A DNA stretch of 64,000 nucleotides. Origin: Campylorhamphus procurvoides. Its lineage: Eukaryota; Chordata; Aves; Passeriformes; Dendrocolaptidae. The DNA lies in contig WBMV01004885.1 in NCBI GenBank assembly GCA_013396655.1, positions 91,430-155,429 of the forward strand. The letters are read 5' to 3'. The notes under the pieces were generated by a model. That model was not told the origin of the DNA and did no database searches. It was given only the letters and a program-made list of their open reading frames with translations. Made by a program: the position numbers and the translations under genes. Positions 34,901-46,736 of the stretch are shown one piece after another; within the stretch, counting starts at the first letter, position 1; the number at the start of each line of letters is the position of its first letter.

Positions 34901-36589
34901 GTGCTATGGCACAAGTGCCACCGTCCTTGTCTGCTGCTCAAGAACCACCTGTTGTCTCTGAGAGACTCCTTCATCCTCCTGTCTCCAAATCCAACATCTT
35001 GGAAAATCTTCCTTAATGTCCATGACCACAGCTGTTATCAGTAAGGGCAGTTACTCCTGATTTATCAGCCCTTTTTTTCTCTGCAGTTATATCCAGCATG
35101 AGTTGTTATCCCAGAAGCTTACAGATATCTGAGAGGTTTGCAGAGGGAAAACAATCCTACCTACTTTTCATTAATTCAAAATAACTGAGGACTTGCAAAT
35201 GATTTTTTGGGTAACTAAACCAATGGTACCTTACCATAGCACAGACAAACAAAAATCTATATAGCATTGCATACAGACATAATTTTAAAAATAATTAAAA
35301 GGCATTGAGGGTAAACCAACAGTTTTGTTCTTTTAGAACAGTAATGACCTCAGTCTCTCCCAGAAGTCACATGCCAGGAAGAATGGGCAGTGCAATACAT
35401 GGCATTCAGCCTGGAGGCAGGGAAAGGCACCCTACCATTCCGAGAGCTCCACAGGAAGAACAGCCACTGCTCCAGAGCAGTTGTTTATGTGCGTGGAGGG
35501 TTTTATGTGTCTGGTTCATAACTCTGAAGCTAAAATTGCGGATGTCTTTGCATTATTAGACCAAAAGGGAATAATATGAAAGTGCAATCCAGAATATGCA
35601 ATAGCAGAGCAAATGTACAATGTGAAACTAACAGCCATAGCTTGCAGCAAGTTAAAAACAGAAGCATCTGTCAAAAGCCATATAAAGTAAGATTCAGATG
35701 GCAACAGAGAAAATAAATCAACAGAATGCTAAGAAGGAAATTAAGCAAAGAAGCCTCTGAAAGATCTCTGCAAGAGACCATTTAGAAAGCATGAGTCAGA
35801 TGAAAGTTGTTGGAAGTAAAAATCACTGTAATAGTGAAAACCATGCAGCTTCTTCCTCCTTTGAAATCCAATTCCATAACTGGCAATGGAAAAAGCTGAC
35901 AACCTAAGGAGAGCACAAAAACCTTTATCTTAAAGTGAGTTCTCATCTCTATTCCTTGTAGCATAATTAGTTCTCAGCAGCAGAGAGTATGCACAAAAGG
36001 TCAGCTGAGCATGGTAGCAGCACAGGGGAAACTGGAAAAAAGCTGGCTGAAGGAAGACTTGTTCTGGGATGCACTTTGGGTGGAGGCTGAAAACTCAGTG
36101 AGGAGACACAACGAGAAACAGGTTGCACAGGGAAAACACAGCAGCAACTTTCATTGTCATTTGCAGGAGAGGAGTAGGGCTCTGCAGGCAGGACAGAGAC
36201 AGGAACCAAGGCTAGGAGGGACAACTGCTCTAACGTCATGAAAAAGGAATTTCCAAGACTGATTTTGTGTCCAAACCCTTTAGAAAAGTCAGTTCTGAAG
36301 AAAGGAAGAGCGCTACTAGGCTTACCCAAGGGAACTGGCTCGTGTTGGTCTGACAGAGTGCTCCAGCTGAGCAGTTTGCATGGCAATGCTGGGGACACTG
36401 CTTCAGTCAGAGAAGGCTCTGTAAGAAAACTATCATTCTTCTTAGTCCAAAGACAGAGAAATTATAAGTCCCCTTTCAGTTATATCCCCACATTTGCATT
36501 TTTGTAGCAGCACCATACTGCATGCTTATGTTCAATTTAGCACTCCCAAGACCCTGCTTGTCTAATATTGTTTCTTAGTCAGCATCCCC
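28919..36589. other. Unannotated stretch
   Basis: No gene or transposon recognised. It holds a short CCT run near 30530 and the TA-rich repeat at 34847-34874. The largest open frames are about 100-143 codons (for example 35967-36398 on the minus strand) and resemble no protein I know. Confidence 0.58.
34847..34874 (+). repeat. TA-rich microsatellite
   Basis: Imperfect ATATATATGTATATATCTAT-type run of about 28 bases. Confidence 0.8.
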
Positions 36590-36830
36590 ACATTTCTGCT
36601 TTTCATTGTTGGCTTTTACACTGAGCGAGAACCTCTTTGTATTCATCTTGATTACATTTTCCTCTGCTAACATCTGCCTCTCTGTTAACTGCTCTACTTC
36701 CTACAGCCTTTTATGTCCGACTTCACAAATGTTAGCAAGCCCTCCTAGATTAATTTTTGTCAACAAATAAGATTGCTGCAGTCTCCTTTCTTTCCTTAAT
36801 TTGCTTTATTTCCTCATGACAGTTTTCTTG
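36590..36830 (-). mobile_element. Ancient CR1/L3-type LINE fragment, antisense
   Basis: The plus strand contains 'TATTCATCTTGATTACATTTTCCTCTGCTAACATCTGCCTCTCTG' (shown only as consecutive motif order: ATTCATCTTGATTACATTTT, then CTCTGCTAACATCTGCC), then 'CACAAATGTTAGCAAG' and an AACAAATAAGATT segment. The order matches the reverse complement of old amniote CR1-like ORF2 text, in which 'TTTACATTTATCTACATTG', 'TTTGCCATTTTGTTGCCCAG', 'CAAATTTGCTAAG' and 'TTAATGAAAATG' follow each other. The match is strongly diverged and was judged by eye, so the edges may extend from about 36510 to 36900. Confidence 0.42.
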
Positions 36831-37263
36831 CTCAATTTTTTAGCTAATGCACACATTGCTCCAGAACCCCGTGAAAGTCACGTAACTCATTAAATCTGAA
36901 TCTATCAGATTCCCTGTCTTCCCTGCTTTGTCACCTGGAAACACTGAGATAAGTAGGGGTGCACAAAAGCAGACTTCAATGGGAGAGCTGTATCACAACC
37001 AGTGCATATTCAAACACTGAGGCTTGTAAATGCCACACAGCATTTCCTCAAAGCTATTATTAATTTCAGTTTATCACTTATTTGAGGTCCCTTTGTTTAC
37101 CCCACCTTGAAAAATGGAAGAGCTTTGTTTACCACTTATTTTATGAGCTGTACACCATTGTGACTGCAGTTCTCCACCTGTGCAAGAGAGCATCAAACTG
37201 GTCTGTAACACTGGCCCCAGAGCTGCAAGCTCACAGGCTCAGCCAGCTGTTTTACTTTAATAA

Positions 37264-37284
37264 ATATATATATATATATATATA
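37264..37284 (+). repeat. AT dinucleotide microsatellite
   Basis: Uninterrupted run of 21 alternating A and T bases. Confidence 0.95.
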
Positions 37285-37327
37285 GTTCTTTAATACCTTG
37301 AGATAGTGCCAAGAGAATGGAAGAGAA

Positions 37328-37352
37328 TGGAACAAGCCACAGACTTGTTCCA
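37328..37352. repeat. Inverted repeat, 9-bp arms
   Basis: TGGAACAAG (37328-37336) and its exact reverse complement (37344-37352) enclose a seven-base spacer. Confidence 0.8.
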
Positions 37353-37526
37353 AAGAGGCACTTTCATTGATAATTTATGGAAGAAAATAGGGGAATTTAG
37401 CAAAGGTTCCAAAGGACACCCCATGAGGTAAACAACATACCGCACCACAGTACTGAACCAGCACACCCTAATCCACAACACTGGAGTCGAAATCCAATCC
37501 CTCCAGCTCCAAGGCAGCCAAAGCAT

Positions 37527-37580
37527 CAAGAAAGGAGCGAAGAAAGAGAAGAGGGAGCAAGAAGGAGGAAGAGGGAAAGA
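37527..37580 (+). repeat. Purine-rich tract
   Basis: Fifty-four bases, almost all A or G, with only two C interruptions. Such polypurine runs can adopt triplex structures. No gene context is seen. Confidence 0.75.
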
Positions 37581-38541
37581 TTCTATAGCTACCTCTGTGA
37601 CCTCATGGCAGGCCAGCTCTCACCTATGCAGATGGCAGGGCAGCAGCCTGTAAGCTTGTTGAGGAAAGAAAAGCTCTTCATGGAGGAAAGAGAATTATTA
37701 TAAGCAAGAAAAGAAAGGAATACCTTCTTATTTTTACTGCACTGCCCTTTGGTATGATAAAAAATTACGTCATGCAAGAGAACACAAGTTTTGAGCAAAG
37801 GAAGCTGTTAAGGATTGAACTTCAGCTTCAGAAAGTGTTATTGCCTTTTGTCTCCTCAATGAACTGCTGCTCCCTCCTCTGGCAAAGTGAAGGCTGAAAC
37901 GTGCCCAGGTGAGAGGAGCAGGGCCCCTGGAACTGCAGCCTGGGCTAAAGCATAAGGACTGAAAACCCCTTGCCTCCCTGCACAGCACAGCAGTGCCCTT
38001 GGAGCTCCACTAACACACACGTGGACCAAGAGCTGAGAGGCTGTTCCTTCCTCCTGCTCCAAACTGCCCGAGACAATCCATTGCTGGGATTCAACACTGC
38101 CCAGCAGCCTCCCCAAGCAATCACACCAAAACATGGGCTAAAACATGACCACTAATTATCTTCACTTTTACTTCCTGGGTAAGAATACACTTAGTACAGT
38201 TTGCACTGTTTCCTGGCAATGAATCATAAATAGTGTTCTTTTCACAAATCAATTCTTTTTCAACTGAGCAGCAGTTTTTCTTAGAAAAAGTTTCAGAGTG
38301 CAAATTTATATCTCCCCCTTCCAGAAGCTTTTCCTTTCTCTTCTCTTCTGAAGTTCTCATCATTTGTCTAGTAGTTAGCTTTCCAAAGACAGAAGCCTGA
38401 CTAGGAGACTGCAGTCTATTTTAAAAGCCATTTAAAATTTAAAAATCTCAATGCCTTACAGACTAGTTTACCATTAGAAACGAGGAGCCCAAGTGTTGAT
38501 GCTCACATATGGTTCCAAAATATAATGTTCACCACACATTT

Positions 38542-38575
38542 TAAATGTTGAGCTTGGGAACAAACTCAACATTTA
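38542..38575. repeat. Inverted repeat, 11-bp arms
   Basis: TAAATGTTGAG (38542-38552) and its exact reverse complement (38565-38575) are separated by 12 bases. Confidence 0.85.
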
Positions 38576-41500
38576 CAGAGCTCATGGAAGAAAATTCCTA
38601 AAATTGTTTTATTTAAATTAGATTGCATGCAACGTTGGGCAATTTTACAGCATTTCTAGCATTAAGAATTGATAATCTTGTCACATTAACTGTTCTCATG
38701 ACATCAATCTATGTAGATCAGAAGAAATAACATCTTGTCTGGACTCCTACAGTTACATGTGAACACTGATCTATCAAAGCTCCGATCCAGTTCATCCTTT
38801 CTCTTCCATGAACTGTGACAGATGAAATTCTTTATACAAGGGCCTCCTCACGGAAGCCAATCCAGCAGAAACTCCCAAAATCAGCAACATGCTACAGTTG
38901 CTGGGATCAGGAGATTCCTTTCAAGAGAAGTGGCCCTGGTGTGTGAATCACCACATGTAACATTCTTGCAGTTTAATTTACAAGCCCCAGTATAAATGCT
39001 GCAGCACACTCAGTGCTTCTGGTTCCAGCCACTGCTGTTGGGTTATTTTGCTGCTAAAATCCCCTGCCATAGTTCAGAATACCAGGAAACAGGGGCTCAG
39101 TCAGAACCAGAAAGAGAAAGCCATCCATATTGTTATTTGAATGCTCATCATTTTCCTTTCTTTTCTTTTCAGATGAGAGTGCAAAATGAAGAATATTAAC
39201 TAGGATCTATCTGATTCCCTTTAACAAGCACATCAGAAACCTGTTCTTGAAAGCACACACTTGGCTGGGCCAGGGCATTTGCCAAAGGAGAACATTTTTA
39301 AAGTACACTAAAATTTCAAAGCACATGAGGTCCACAGCTTTTACACATTATCTCACTTAACATCTATTTAATTTGTACCCTGATTTTCCTACAGATATTT
39401 TATACACTTTAACACAAAAATAGGACCAGTTTCTATTGCTTTGACTGTGGCTTTTATCCATTCACCAACAAATTGAATTTTGCACAGGTTTACACCAACC
39501 CCACAAAATAGTATTAAGTGAAAAAAGTCTGGTTTTTCTCAAACTGTTATAACAACTGGAAATGTCACTGCCTCACAAAGAAACACTTACTCCAGCAGTT
39601 AATGGAAGACCAAAATCAATATTTAGGGTAATTTTTTTCTTTATAAATCAGTGAAAGCCTGCAACATCAATTACTTCTCCGTGGCAAAAGATTTCAGTGG
39701 GAATTGTTGCAGGTCACCCCAAGGCTGATGTCAGGCTCACACAGGTAAGTCCAGACCAGAAAAGAACTCGTGCTGTCACACAGCAGGGGACAGACAAGCA
39801 CTACCAGCAGGCAACCTGAAATAGAGCTAATGCCAACACTCTGCTCTAACAGAGTTATCTGAACACCCTGCTCAGAGAGATTTGTATGGAAATTCCCTCT
39901 TCCCTTGGCTTGAACAGAATTAAGCTGGATATTCCCCTGCAACAGATGCCTTTCCTCGAGAGCCAAGCCTCTCTCCTGCTCTCCTTCGCAGTGTCTCCCT
40001 CCCTGGTCTGGTCTCATCCACTCTCTCTTTGCATTCTTTCTGAAGAGGTCTGGAAAATTCTGTTTTTGCTTCATGTTGAGTGCTGAACATCAACCCCAGG
40101 AAAATCCAGAATAGTAAGACCAGAAGGAGCTGAGAAATGTAGAGTGAGGACAGAGGTTCAGGTGCAGGTTAGTCTGTCCCAAAGAGAGAGGTAAACTCTC
40201 CCAGACAACTCTTTGGGAATGAATTACAGGATCATCCAAACTGCTGCAAGAGTTTAATGCATGGGAACAAAATCCAGCACCAGTTTATCCCAGTGAGAGT
40301 GAGCACTCCAACACTCACAATCAGTCCTGGTCTTCTACACCACATAACCCAACACAATGGCAGGACTGTTGGTGGTAACATGTAACATGTCAGTAATTAT
40401 CAACAATTAATATGGAAACTGAAACAACACCTGCCCAATAAACTTAATTGAAATGGAACAATCAGAAGAGGGAAAGACAAGCATGCTCCTGGGATTCTGT
40501 TTGATGCTCTGAGAATGTCAAATAGTACCTGTCCTTCAAAAGCTGTAACAGGCAAACTTGGGGTAAATATTTTTTACTCTTGTTTTTAGAAAACATCCAA
40601 TACGCAAATGTTTCCATGACAGAACGTTAATTAGAAGAATAATTAACGGTGTTATAAGTGCTCTAATTTAGGGGGGGAAAAAGAGGTATAACAAACTTCA
40701 CCCAGCAGCTGAAGGTTCCAGAGGCTGAATAAGATAATGGCTACATTAAATGACAAAGGTAGGACGTAAAAGTTATCCCAGCACTCAATTGTTTGCAGTT
40801 CCTTAGAAAAGCCTTTTCAATTTTTAACACTGATGAGGGCTGCCATCTGGCTGAGAGCAAGTGGCTATCATATACATATATAATGCAGTGCATAATTTAG
40901 GCAGCAGTAATAAACTGGTCCCTGAGCACGCAGAGTGCACTGCAAAGTGTTACAGACAGCACAGGGCTGAGCATGGAAGGGGCTGGTCCCTCTCTTTCCA
41001 TTTCTGCTTTTCTCTTGCTTTCTCTTGATGAGCTATTTTTCTTGTTGACTTGTTGTAAATTACATTATACAACCAGCTCGACTTTCTAATGTAATCCTTA
41101 AACTTGGCTCTTGGGAATAGGGTTAAAACGCTAACAGCTAAGTAGGAACAGAGCAGTTCCACAGGCGTGTCGTTTATTGGCAGAACGGGGATTTCAGTTT
41201 GGCTCTCCCACAATGTCATTTAATGCCACCACAAAATCAGCCTATGAATTAGTTTGAAATAGGCTTATCCCAATTTTTCCTCTTGGAGCTGTTCCACTGG
41301 GTAAACTAAATAATAATCAGAGCAGAACTGGAGCAATGGTTTGCAGGCAGGGGAACACCAAATCCACATCTTCTGAGTCCATCTCTATCCTCAACAGCTG
41401 AGAAACCTTTCATCTCCAACAGCTGATTCTTACACAGTGCTCAAGGTGTAATGAATCAGAATTTCTGATAAAGCCAGCTAAACTCCTGACCAGATCTGAC

Positions 41501-43226
41501 TCACAAGCTTTGTTCCCCCAGGGACCTGAAATATCCACTGTAACTTTTTGTGATGCCTAATATAATTTCCAAGAGTCTGATTAAATGAGGCAGAAACTAG
41601 ACACATGACTGATTCAGAGTTTACAGACTACATTTCAGCAAGATCTCACACAATTCTGTTCTAACTAGTTAATTAGTTTCCACTAAATAAAATATTATAA
41701 AAATACCGGGTTCTGCGGAAGAACTTTAAGAGAGCTCCTTTTTAACAGTCAAATGCACAGAACATTTAGCAAAGAAAGGAGCCACCTTACTAAAACAGAC
41801 AAGTCTGAGAGCCCACTATCACGTAAGGAGAAGCAAAAATGGCTCAAAAAGTGTTTTTTACTGAAGAATTATGCCAAAGTTTTAGTAGAAATTGCAATGT
41901 GAAAGGGGAGAGCAGACAGACTGAAACCCACTGCAAATGGGCTTTGTTTTCCCTTCACACACATTCCAGCTTCATTGATCTCCCTGGATGTTTGGAGATG
42001 CTTATCAGATCTAAACCACCCAATGCTACAATATTATAGTAATACTTCATTAATGTGTACTATCATATTGTTGCTAATTAAATTGAGCTAATTAAATACA
42101 CTGGACAATGCTCTAAGTATCCACAGCGAGAAACAATTCCTGCTTGATTAAAAAGCAATTGTGATGAAATGTTAAGCCTACATTTTTCCTAAAGAGCAAA
42201 TAAGGAGACTAAAAAGCCTGAAACCAACCCACATCTGTCTCCTTTGTACAATTCTGTCTGCAGTGAGTTCTGATAAGGTTCAGTGTCACATCTGCCCCCC
42301 ATGCAAGTCCCTCTCTCTGCTCATCTGCTCACTCTCCTCTATCCTTTGTTGGTTTCTTTGAAGTTCTCTCAGGCATTTTTCTCTGATGGGAAAAATAATT
42401 ACCACATCTACCACAGGTTTTAGGAGCAATTTTGCTTATTCAATCCTAACAGACTGTGGGGCTTCATAAAGTCTATCAGCTGTGGTCAGGTTCTTCAAAG
42501 GCAAAAAAGCCTTCAGAAATTACAACATCATTTGAATAGATGCCCTGCATTGTAATTAAAGATTTCCTGAGCTTAGAAGAGTAGCTAGGAGTGATCACAG
42601 CTCTCTCAGAATGTCTATGAAACAACCCTGCCTGGAGGGTCCTTGAATCTTTCATCTCTGGAGGGGTTTTTGGCAAGCTGAATATAAAAACTCCTGAGAT
42701 GTGCTGAGGAACACATCTAATTTCTCTTCTGAACTTCTCCATCAGACTTACTCTAAGTAGGTCTAAAACCTCAAAAAAGGTTCAGTGCTGAGACCACTTT
42801 CTTCAGTTTGCCCAAACCAGTAAAAATTGACTTCTGTAAATGTCAGCATTTCTTTCTGGAGGGGCTCACCAAATTATCTTTCTAACAGTCAATTGAAAGA
42901 CAATACTGTCTGATAAAAGTTACCAGTGCTAAAGATTCTGCAGAAAAAAGACACCACCAAAACAGGACACTGAATTTGAAGAACCTATCAAACTATCCAC
43001 CTCACACAAACTAAGAACAAAGCTGAGTTATAAGCATACAGTAATTATGTCATTTGTTTTAGAGAACACAGTCTGAGTATTTGGATTGTTCCTCCTACAA
43101 AGTCCACCTTCTTTTCCACCTTCATGTTTTTGTGTGTAGAAAAATGGAGGAAAAATTCATAGATTTTAGGGAGCTAAATTATATACACAATTAATTTTCA
43201 TTAAATGTCTTGGTTTAGTCCTTAGT

Positions 43227-43267
43227 TTAAAAAAAACCAACAGAACAAACAAACCAAAACAACCCTA
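43227..43267 (+). repeat. A/C-rich low-complexity tract
   Basis: AAAAACCAACAGAACAAAC-type sequence, made almost entirely of A and C for about 40 bases. Confidence 0.7.
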
Positions 43268-43814
43268 CCACCTGTCCAGAAACATTTCCTTAACGTGAGA
43301 TTTGAACCCGACCTATGGCTTAACACCAGACAGAAAAGAAACATACTGGGAAGACCAGCACAAGTAACATTCAGGTAAATATTTTCTCTCAGAGTGCTTA
43401 TACTGGAAGCACCTTCTCATATTTTTTTCTCATTGGCAGAAAATCGTTTACCGTGGCAATTGTAGTGACTTTCTTTGTTCCATATTCACGTGGCTCCCTG
43501 TTACACTTGTTGATTTGGGGTTTTGTGTGTTTGTTGCCTATTTTCCCCCCATGGCTATCACCTAGTATCTTCCCCCACATATTTCACAGCAATTCCAAAG
43601 ACAGTTCTTCCTGCACATCATTCCTGAAAATCTGCCATAATGTCTTGGAAGATAAATGTCATTATTGCCCCTTGTCTGCTAGCTGGCATTTTGTCATTGA
43701 GGCTGAACTGAAGCCTCTGGGCTGAGGCAGTTGCTCTGCTTCCACTGCTCTGATGTGCTTAGATTAGATTGTGCAGTGAAGGTACAAAATAATTCACTGG
43801 GCTGTTTTTCTTAC

Positions 43815-43997
43815 TTGTCCAAGGCAAACAATGCTGGTTGAAAAGCGACACTGCAGCATGGCTTGACATACTTGGCCCACTTGAAGAGTATCAAGCTGTT
43901 TGATCTGAGCCACAATAAAACTTGCAGTAAAGATAAAATCCCTTAGTCTGTGCTGTATTACGAAGACCTGGTTTGTTTTTCTGCTTGCTGATCTAAA
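43815..43997 (-). CDS. Candidate coding exon, 61 codons, protein unknown
   Basis: Read on the minus strand, GGTTGCAG acts as acceptor, the next 183 bases are open, and GACAA/GTAAG acts as donor. The encoded text includes FRSASRKTNQVF, then FIVAQIKQLDTLQVGQ and VCQAMLQCRFSTSIV. The start and end phases are both 0. It is compatible with the upstream minus-strand candidates at 45068-45160 (0 to 0) and 46667-46736 (ending in 0). No family recognised. The pyrimidine tract is mediocre and the donor has a weak A at -1, so this is a lead, not a call. Confidence 0.33.
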
Positions 43998-45067
43998 CTG
44001 CAACCACGGAAATTGGCTTTTTTGGCCGGGCCATCCCTCACAGCAGTGATGGCAGCAGAACAATGAGGTGGACTGTGCTTGGAGAAAACCAAGAAGTACA
44101 TTCCACACTGCCTCTCCCTTTTAAAGTTTATTATTGCTCCCTCTGTGTGCCATTTGGCTGCAGTGTCATTGTGTGACCCAGACAGTGAGAGAACTGCTGC
44201 TGCTATCAGTGGGAGCTCCCCTTTGCATATTCAGGTTGTCTTACCACCTGATGCAAATACTGCAGCTTTCTGTGGATCCTCCACGGTTGTACAGGTCCCA
44301 TCTGCTTATTTTGCTTTGAATTGATTCAATTTTAGGGCTATTTGTCTTAATGTCTCCTTTTTCTACAGTATTTTTTTAATTTGGTAGCTCTTGATCTCAT
44401 GTCTGAAAAATTATAAATGAATTCTAGACACCCCTTGTTTTCGGTTTTTGCAAATCTTGCCATATTTTCCCTAAAAATAACCTTAAGTGTAAGTGCTTAC
44501 AGCCAGCACATCACCACCTGCCAGGACAGTTTAAGTGAGGGGGAAATTAATGTCCCATAGAGCAGTAGAGAGAGCACAACATTGGTTTTGCCCTTCCATC
44601 TTAAGAGGGTTATGACTGTAATTAACAGGCTCATCTTAGGACTTGCATCAATGCTTCACAAAGGGAATGATTGGCTGTATTGCTGGCCTTAGTCCCTTCA
44701 AGGTCCAAAACAGCCCAATGTCCCTGAACAGCACATGGATCACTGTCAAGTGTGGTTCCAAGAAGTGAATTTGTGCTTATTGGTTCTGTCTGGGCCTTGT
44801 TTAACTCTTTATCAATCACAGCAAACATAACACAGGCGAGGAGGAGGAGGAGGAGGACTCTTACTTCCTCGTGGCCAAGAGACCCACTATTTCCCGAGTC
44901 CATGGCTGAATTCCTCACTGCCACAGGACACCTGGGAGGTGCTGTCCCCTAAACACTTACCAGCTGAACCAAACTGATTCATCTGGCCCCTGGTGTGGGA
45001 CCTGAAGGACAATGAGATACACCATACTCAGAGCAGACTGCTGACATGAAATGTGATGGTAACTTAC
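43998..45067. other. Unannotated stretch (would be an intron if the flanking candidates are real)
   Basis: Contains a short GAG repeat (44838-44857). No other feature recognised. Confidence 0.5.
44838..44857 (+). repeat. GAG trinucleotide repeat
   Basis: About 6.7 uninterrupted GAG units. This produces a run of arginines or glutamates in overlapping frames. Confidence 0.9.
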
Positions 45068-45160
45068 CTTGCTGAACCCAGACAAACTCCTCTGCTTAGG
45101 CCAGGGATCAAATGACACCACACCCATGTCTTTTGGCACCTGCTGCCAAAGTGATGTCCC
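45068..45160 (-). CDS. Candidate coding exon, 31 codons, protein unknown
   Basis: On the minus strand a pyrimidine-containing stretch ending GATTGCAG precedes 93 open bases, followed by AGCAAG/GTAAGTTACC, the best donor in the window on this strand. The text includes GTSLWQQVPKDMGVV and FDPWPKQRSLSGFSK. The length is a multiple of three with phase 0 at both ends. An alternative acceptor eight bases upstream would break the frame. No family recognised. Confidence 0.33.
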
Positions 45161-46666
45161 CTGCAATCCTGACGCCACAAGTAGCACAGGGAAGGGATTT
45201 TTAAAGCAATAAGGATATAAGTAAAATGCAGAAGTAGTGACAAACAGCAGCTAACATTTGTATTGGTGAAGGCTATTTGTGACACTGAAACTACGCCCTC
45301 CCACAGGTCTCTGGAACTGTTTGGCTGCTTTCACATAAGAAGGACACTTATTCTATGATTCTCTAATCAAAGAAGTCGCTGCATAAGTATTGATGTCAAC
45401 ATGAACATCCACATGTGAGTGCACTTATGTTTTGTTAGCATTTATGTACATTTATACACACACATGGTCAGAAATCTACCCAAAATTTGGAGAGATTTAT
45501 AAATCTTCCAATGAAGTGAACTGTTTTGAAAACATTCTGAGAGACTGCATGTGAATTATTGCTACATCATCTTCCAGAACACCAAAAAAAGCACCATACA
45601 GCAACCTAGATCTACATGGGGAGCTTCTTTTCTTGGCATCTAAACTCATACACCTGACAGTTTTAATATTCAACCTTTAGTGGCAAATACCAACAACCCC
45701 GAGTGTTTTCAGGGTTGGGCTGTTGAACCTCTAGTCCATTCTTTCAACAAACCCCCAAACCTCTCCTCTCACTAGACAGTGTCTACATAAAAGCAACAAC
45801 TGTCAGCTAAAAACTCTAAAGCACATCAAAATTTTAAGGAATCATAAACTAAATGAATGCAGTAATGAAACAAGATTTCTGAAGATTATATTCTGTTTGT
45901 ATCTTCATTTTCATCATTTAGGTCAATTTAAAAAATCCTTCCATTTTCACTTTTATATTACTTTACTTCACTATGTCTTTTCCCTGCTTCTGCATTGTTA
46001 CAGAAGTCAGCAAATCTTAAATGTACTGACCACAAAACATTTGAGCCCTGCAAATAAGCAGTTTCTGGTAGGAGTTTTAACCACTTGATCATCAAAATCA
46101 ATGACTGAAGAGCACTGAGTTTTCATTTAAAACAAAAAATACAAAGAAAAAAGACCACTTACAGTAAAATAATGATGAGCATGACACATGGCCCTGTCAA
46201 GAAAGAAGAGCTTAAAGTCAAATTTACCATCCTGGAAAAACTATGTGTTAAAAACACCATGTGCCAAAAAGTGGTGCAAAACCCCCCAAAGAATTCTGGA
46301 ATATTCTGACAGTCAACAAACTAGCCTTTTTTTCCCCCACATATATAGATCTCATTGCTGTGATATAATATTGTCTAAGCAATGTGAATCTGCCTAACCT
46401 AAGAAAGAACAGACACGCACTGATAATAGTCCAAAACAGCCTCCTCTCTGATTTACTTTTAATTTCTTTATAAGTCAATTCTCTCAGACCTTAGGTTTCC
46501 TGTGCAGCAATCCAAGATGAATTTTAGTTCCACCTAAAAGCATCTGGGCTGACATGAAGTCCTCCTACTACAGCCATTTAAGCATGACTTTAGACAGGGC
46601 TCAAGTATTGCTCAGCACAGCCAGCCCCTCTCATGTACAAAACTTATATAGCTTAAAGCACCTTAC
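45161..46666. other. Unannotated stretch (would be an intron if the flanking candidates are real)
   Basis: The segment 45340-45365 ends with ATTCTATGATTCT, like the CR1 terminal unit, but nothing upstream of it resembles CR1. Confidence 0.5.
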
Positions 46667-46736
46667 CTGATTTTTGAAACACAAAAGGCTTGAGCATATG
46701 AAACCTGATGGGGTCAAGGAATCATACTTTTCCATT
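46667..46736 (-). CDS. Candidate short coding exon, protein unknown
   Basis: On the minus strand TTATTATTTTATCTAG precedes a 70-base open segment that ends AATCAG/GTAAGG. Its 23 codons encode text beginning MEKYDSLTPSGF. The start phase is 2 and the end phase is 0, which fits the next minus-strand candidate. The ATG directly after the acceptor could also serve as a start. It is very short, so the chance of coincidence is high. Confidence 0.27.

Larger units (their letters stand above)
36831..43814. other. Unannotated stretch
   Basis: No gene recognised. It holds a 21-base AT run (37264-37284), a small inverted repeat (37328-37352), a purine-rich tract (37527-37580), an 11-bp-arm inverted repeat (38542-38575) and an A/C-rich patch (43227-43267). 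A minus-strand frame of 88 codons at 42476-42742 ends in a stop, has a weak acceptor and no recognised family. Confidence 0.55.

Noticed and set aside
42476..42742. 88-codon minus-strand ORF as the next exon after 43815-43997
   Set aside because: No good acceptor precedes it and the frame does not start at the needed phase boundary with a pyrimidine tract.
45340..45370. ATTCTATGATTCT, like a CR1 3' terminus
   Set aside because: No CR1 body precedes it. A single 13-base match is not enough.
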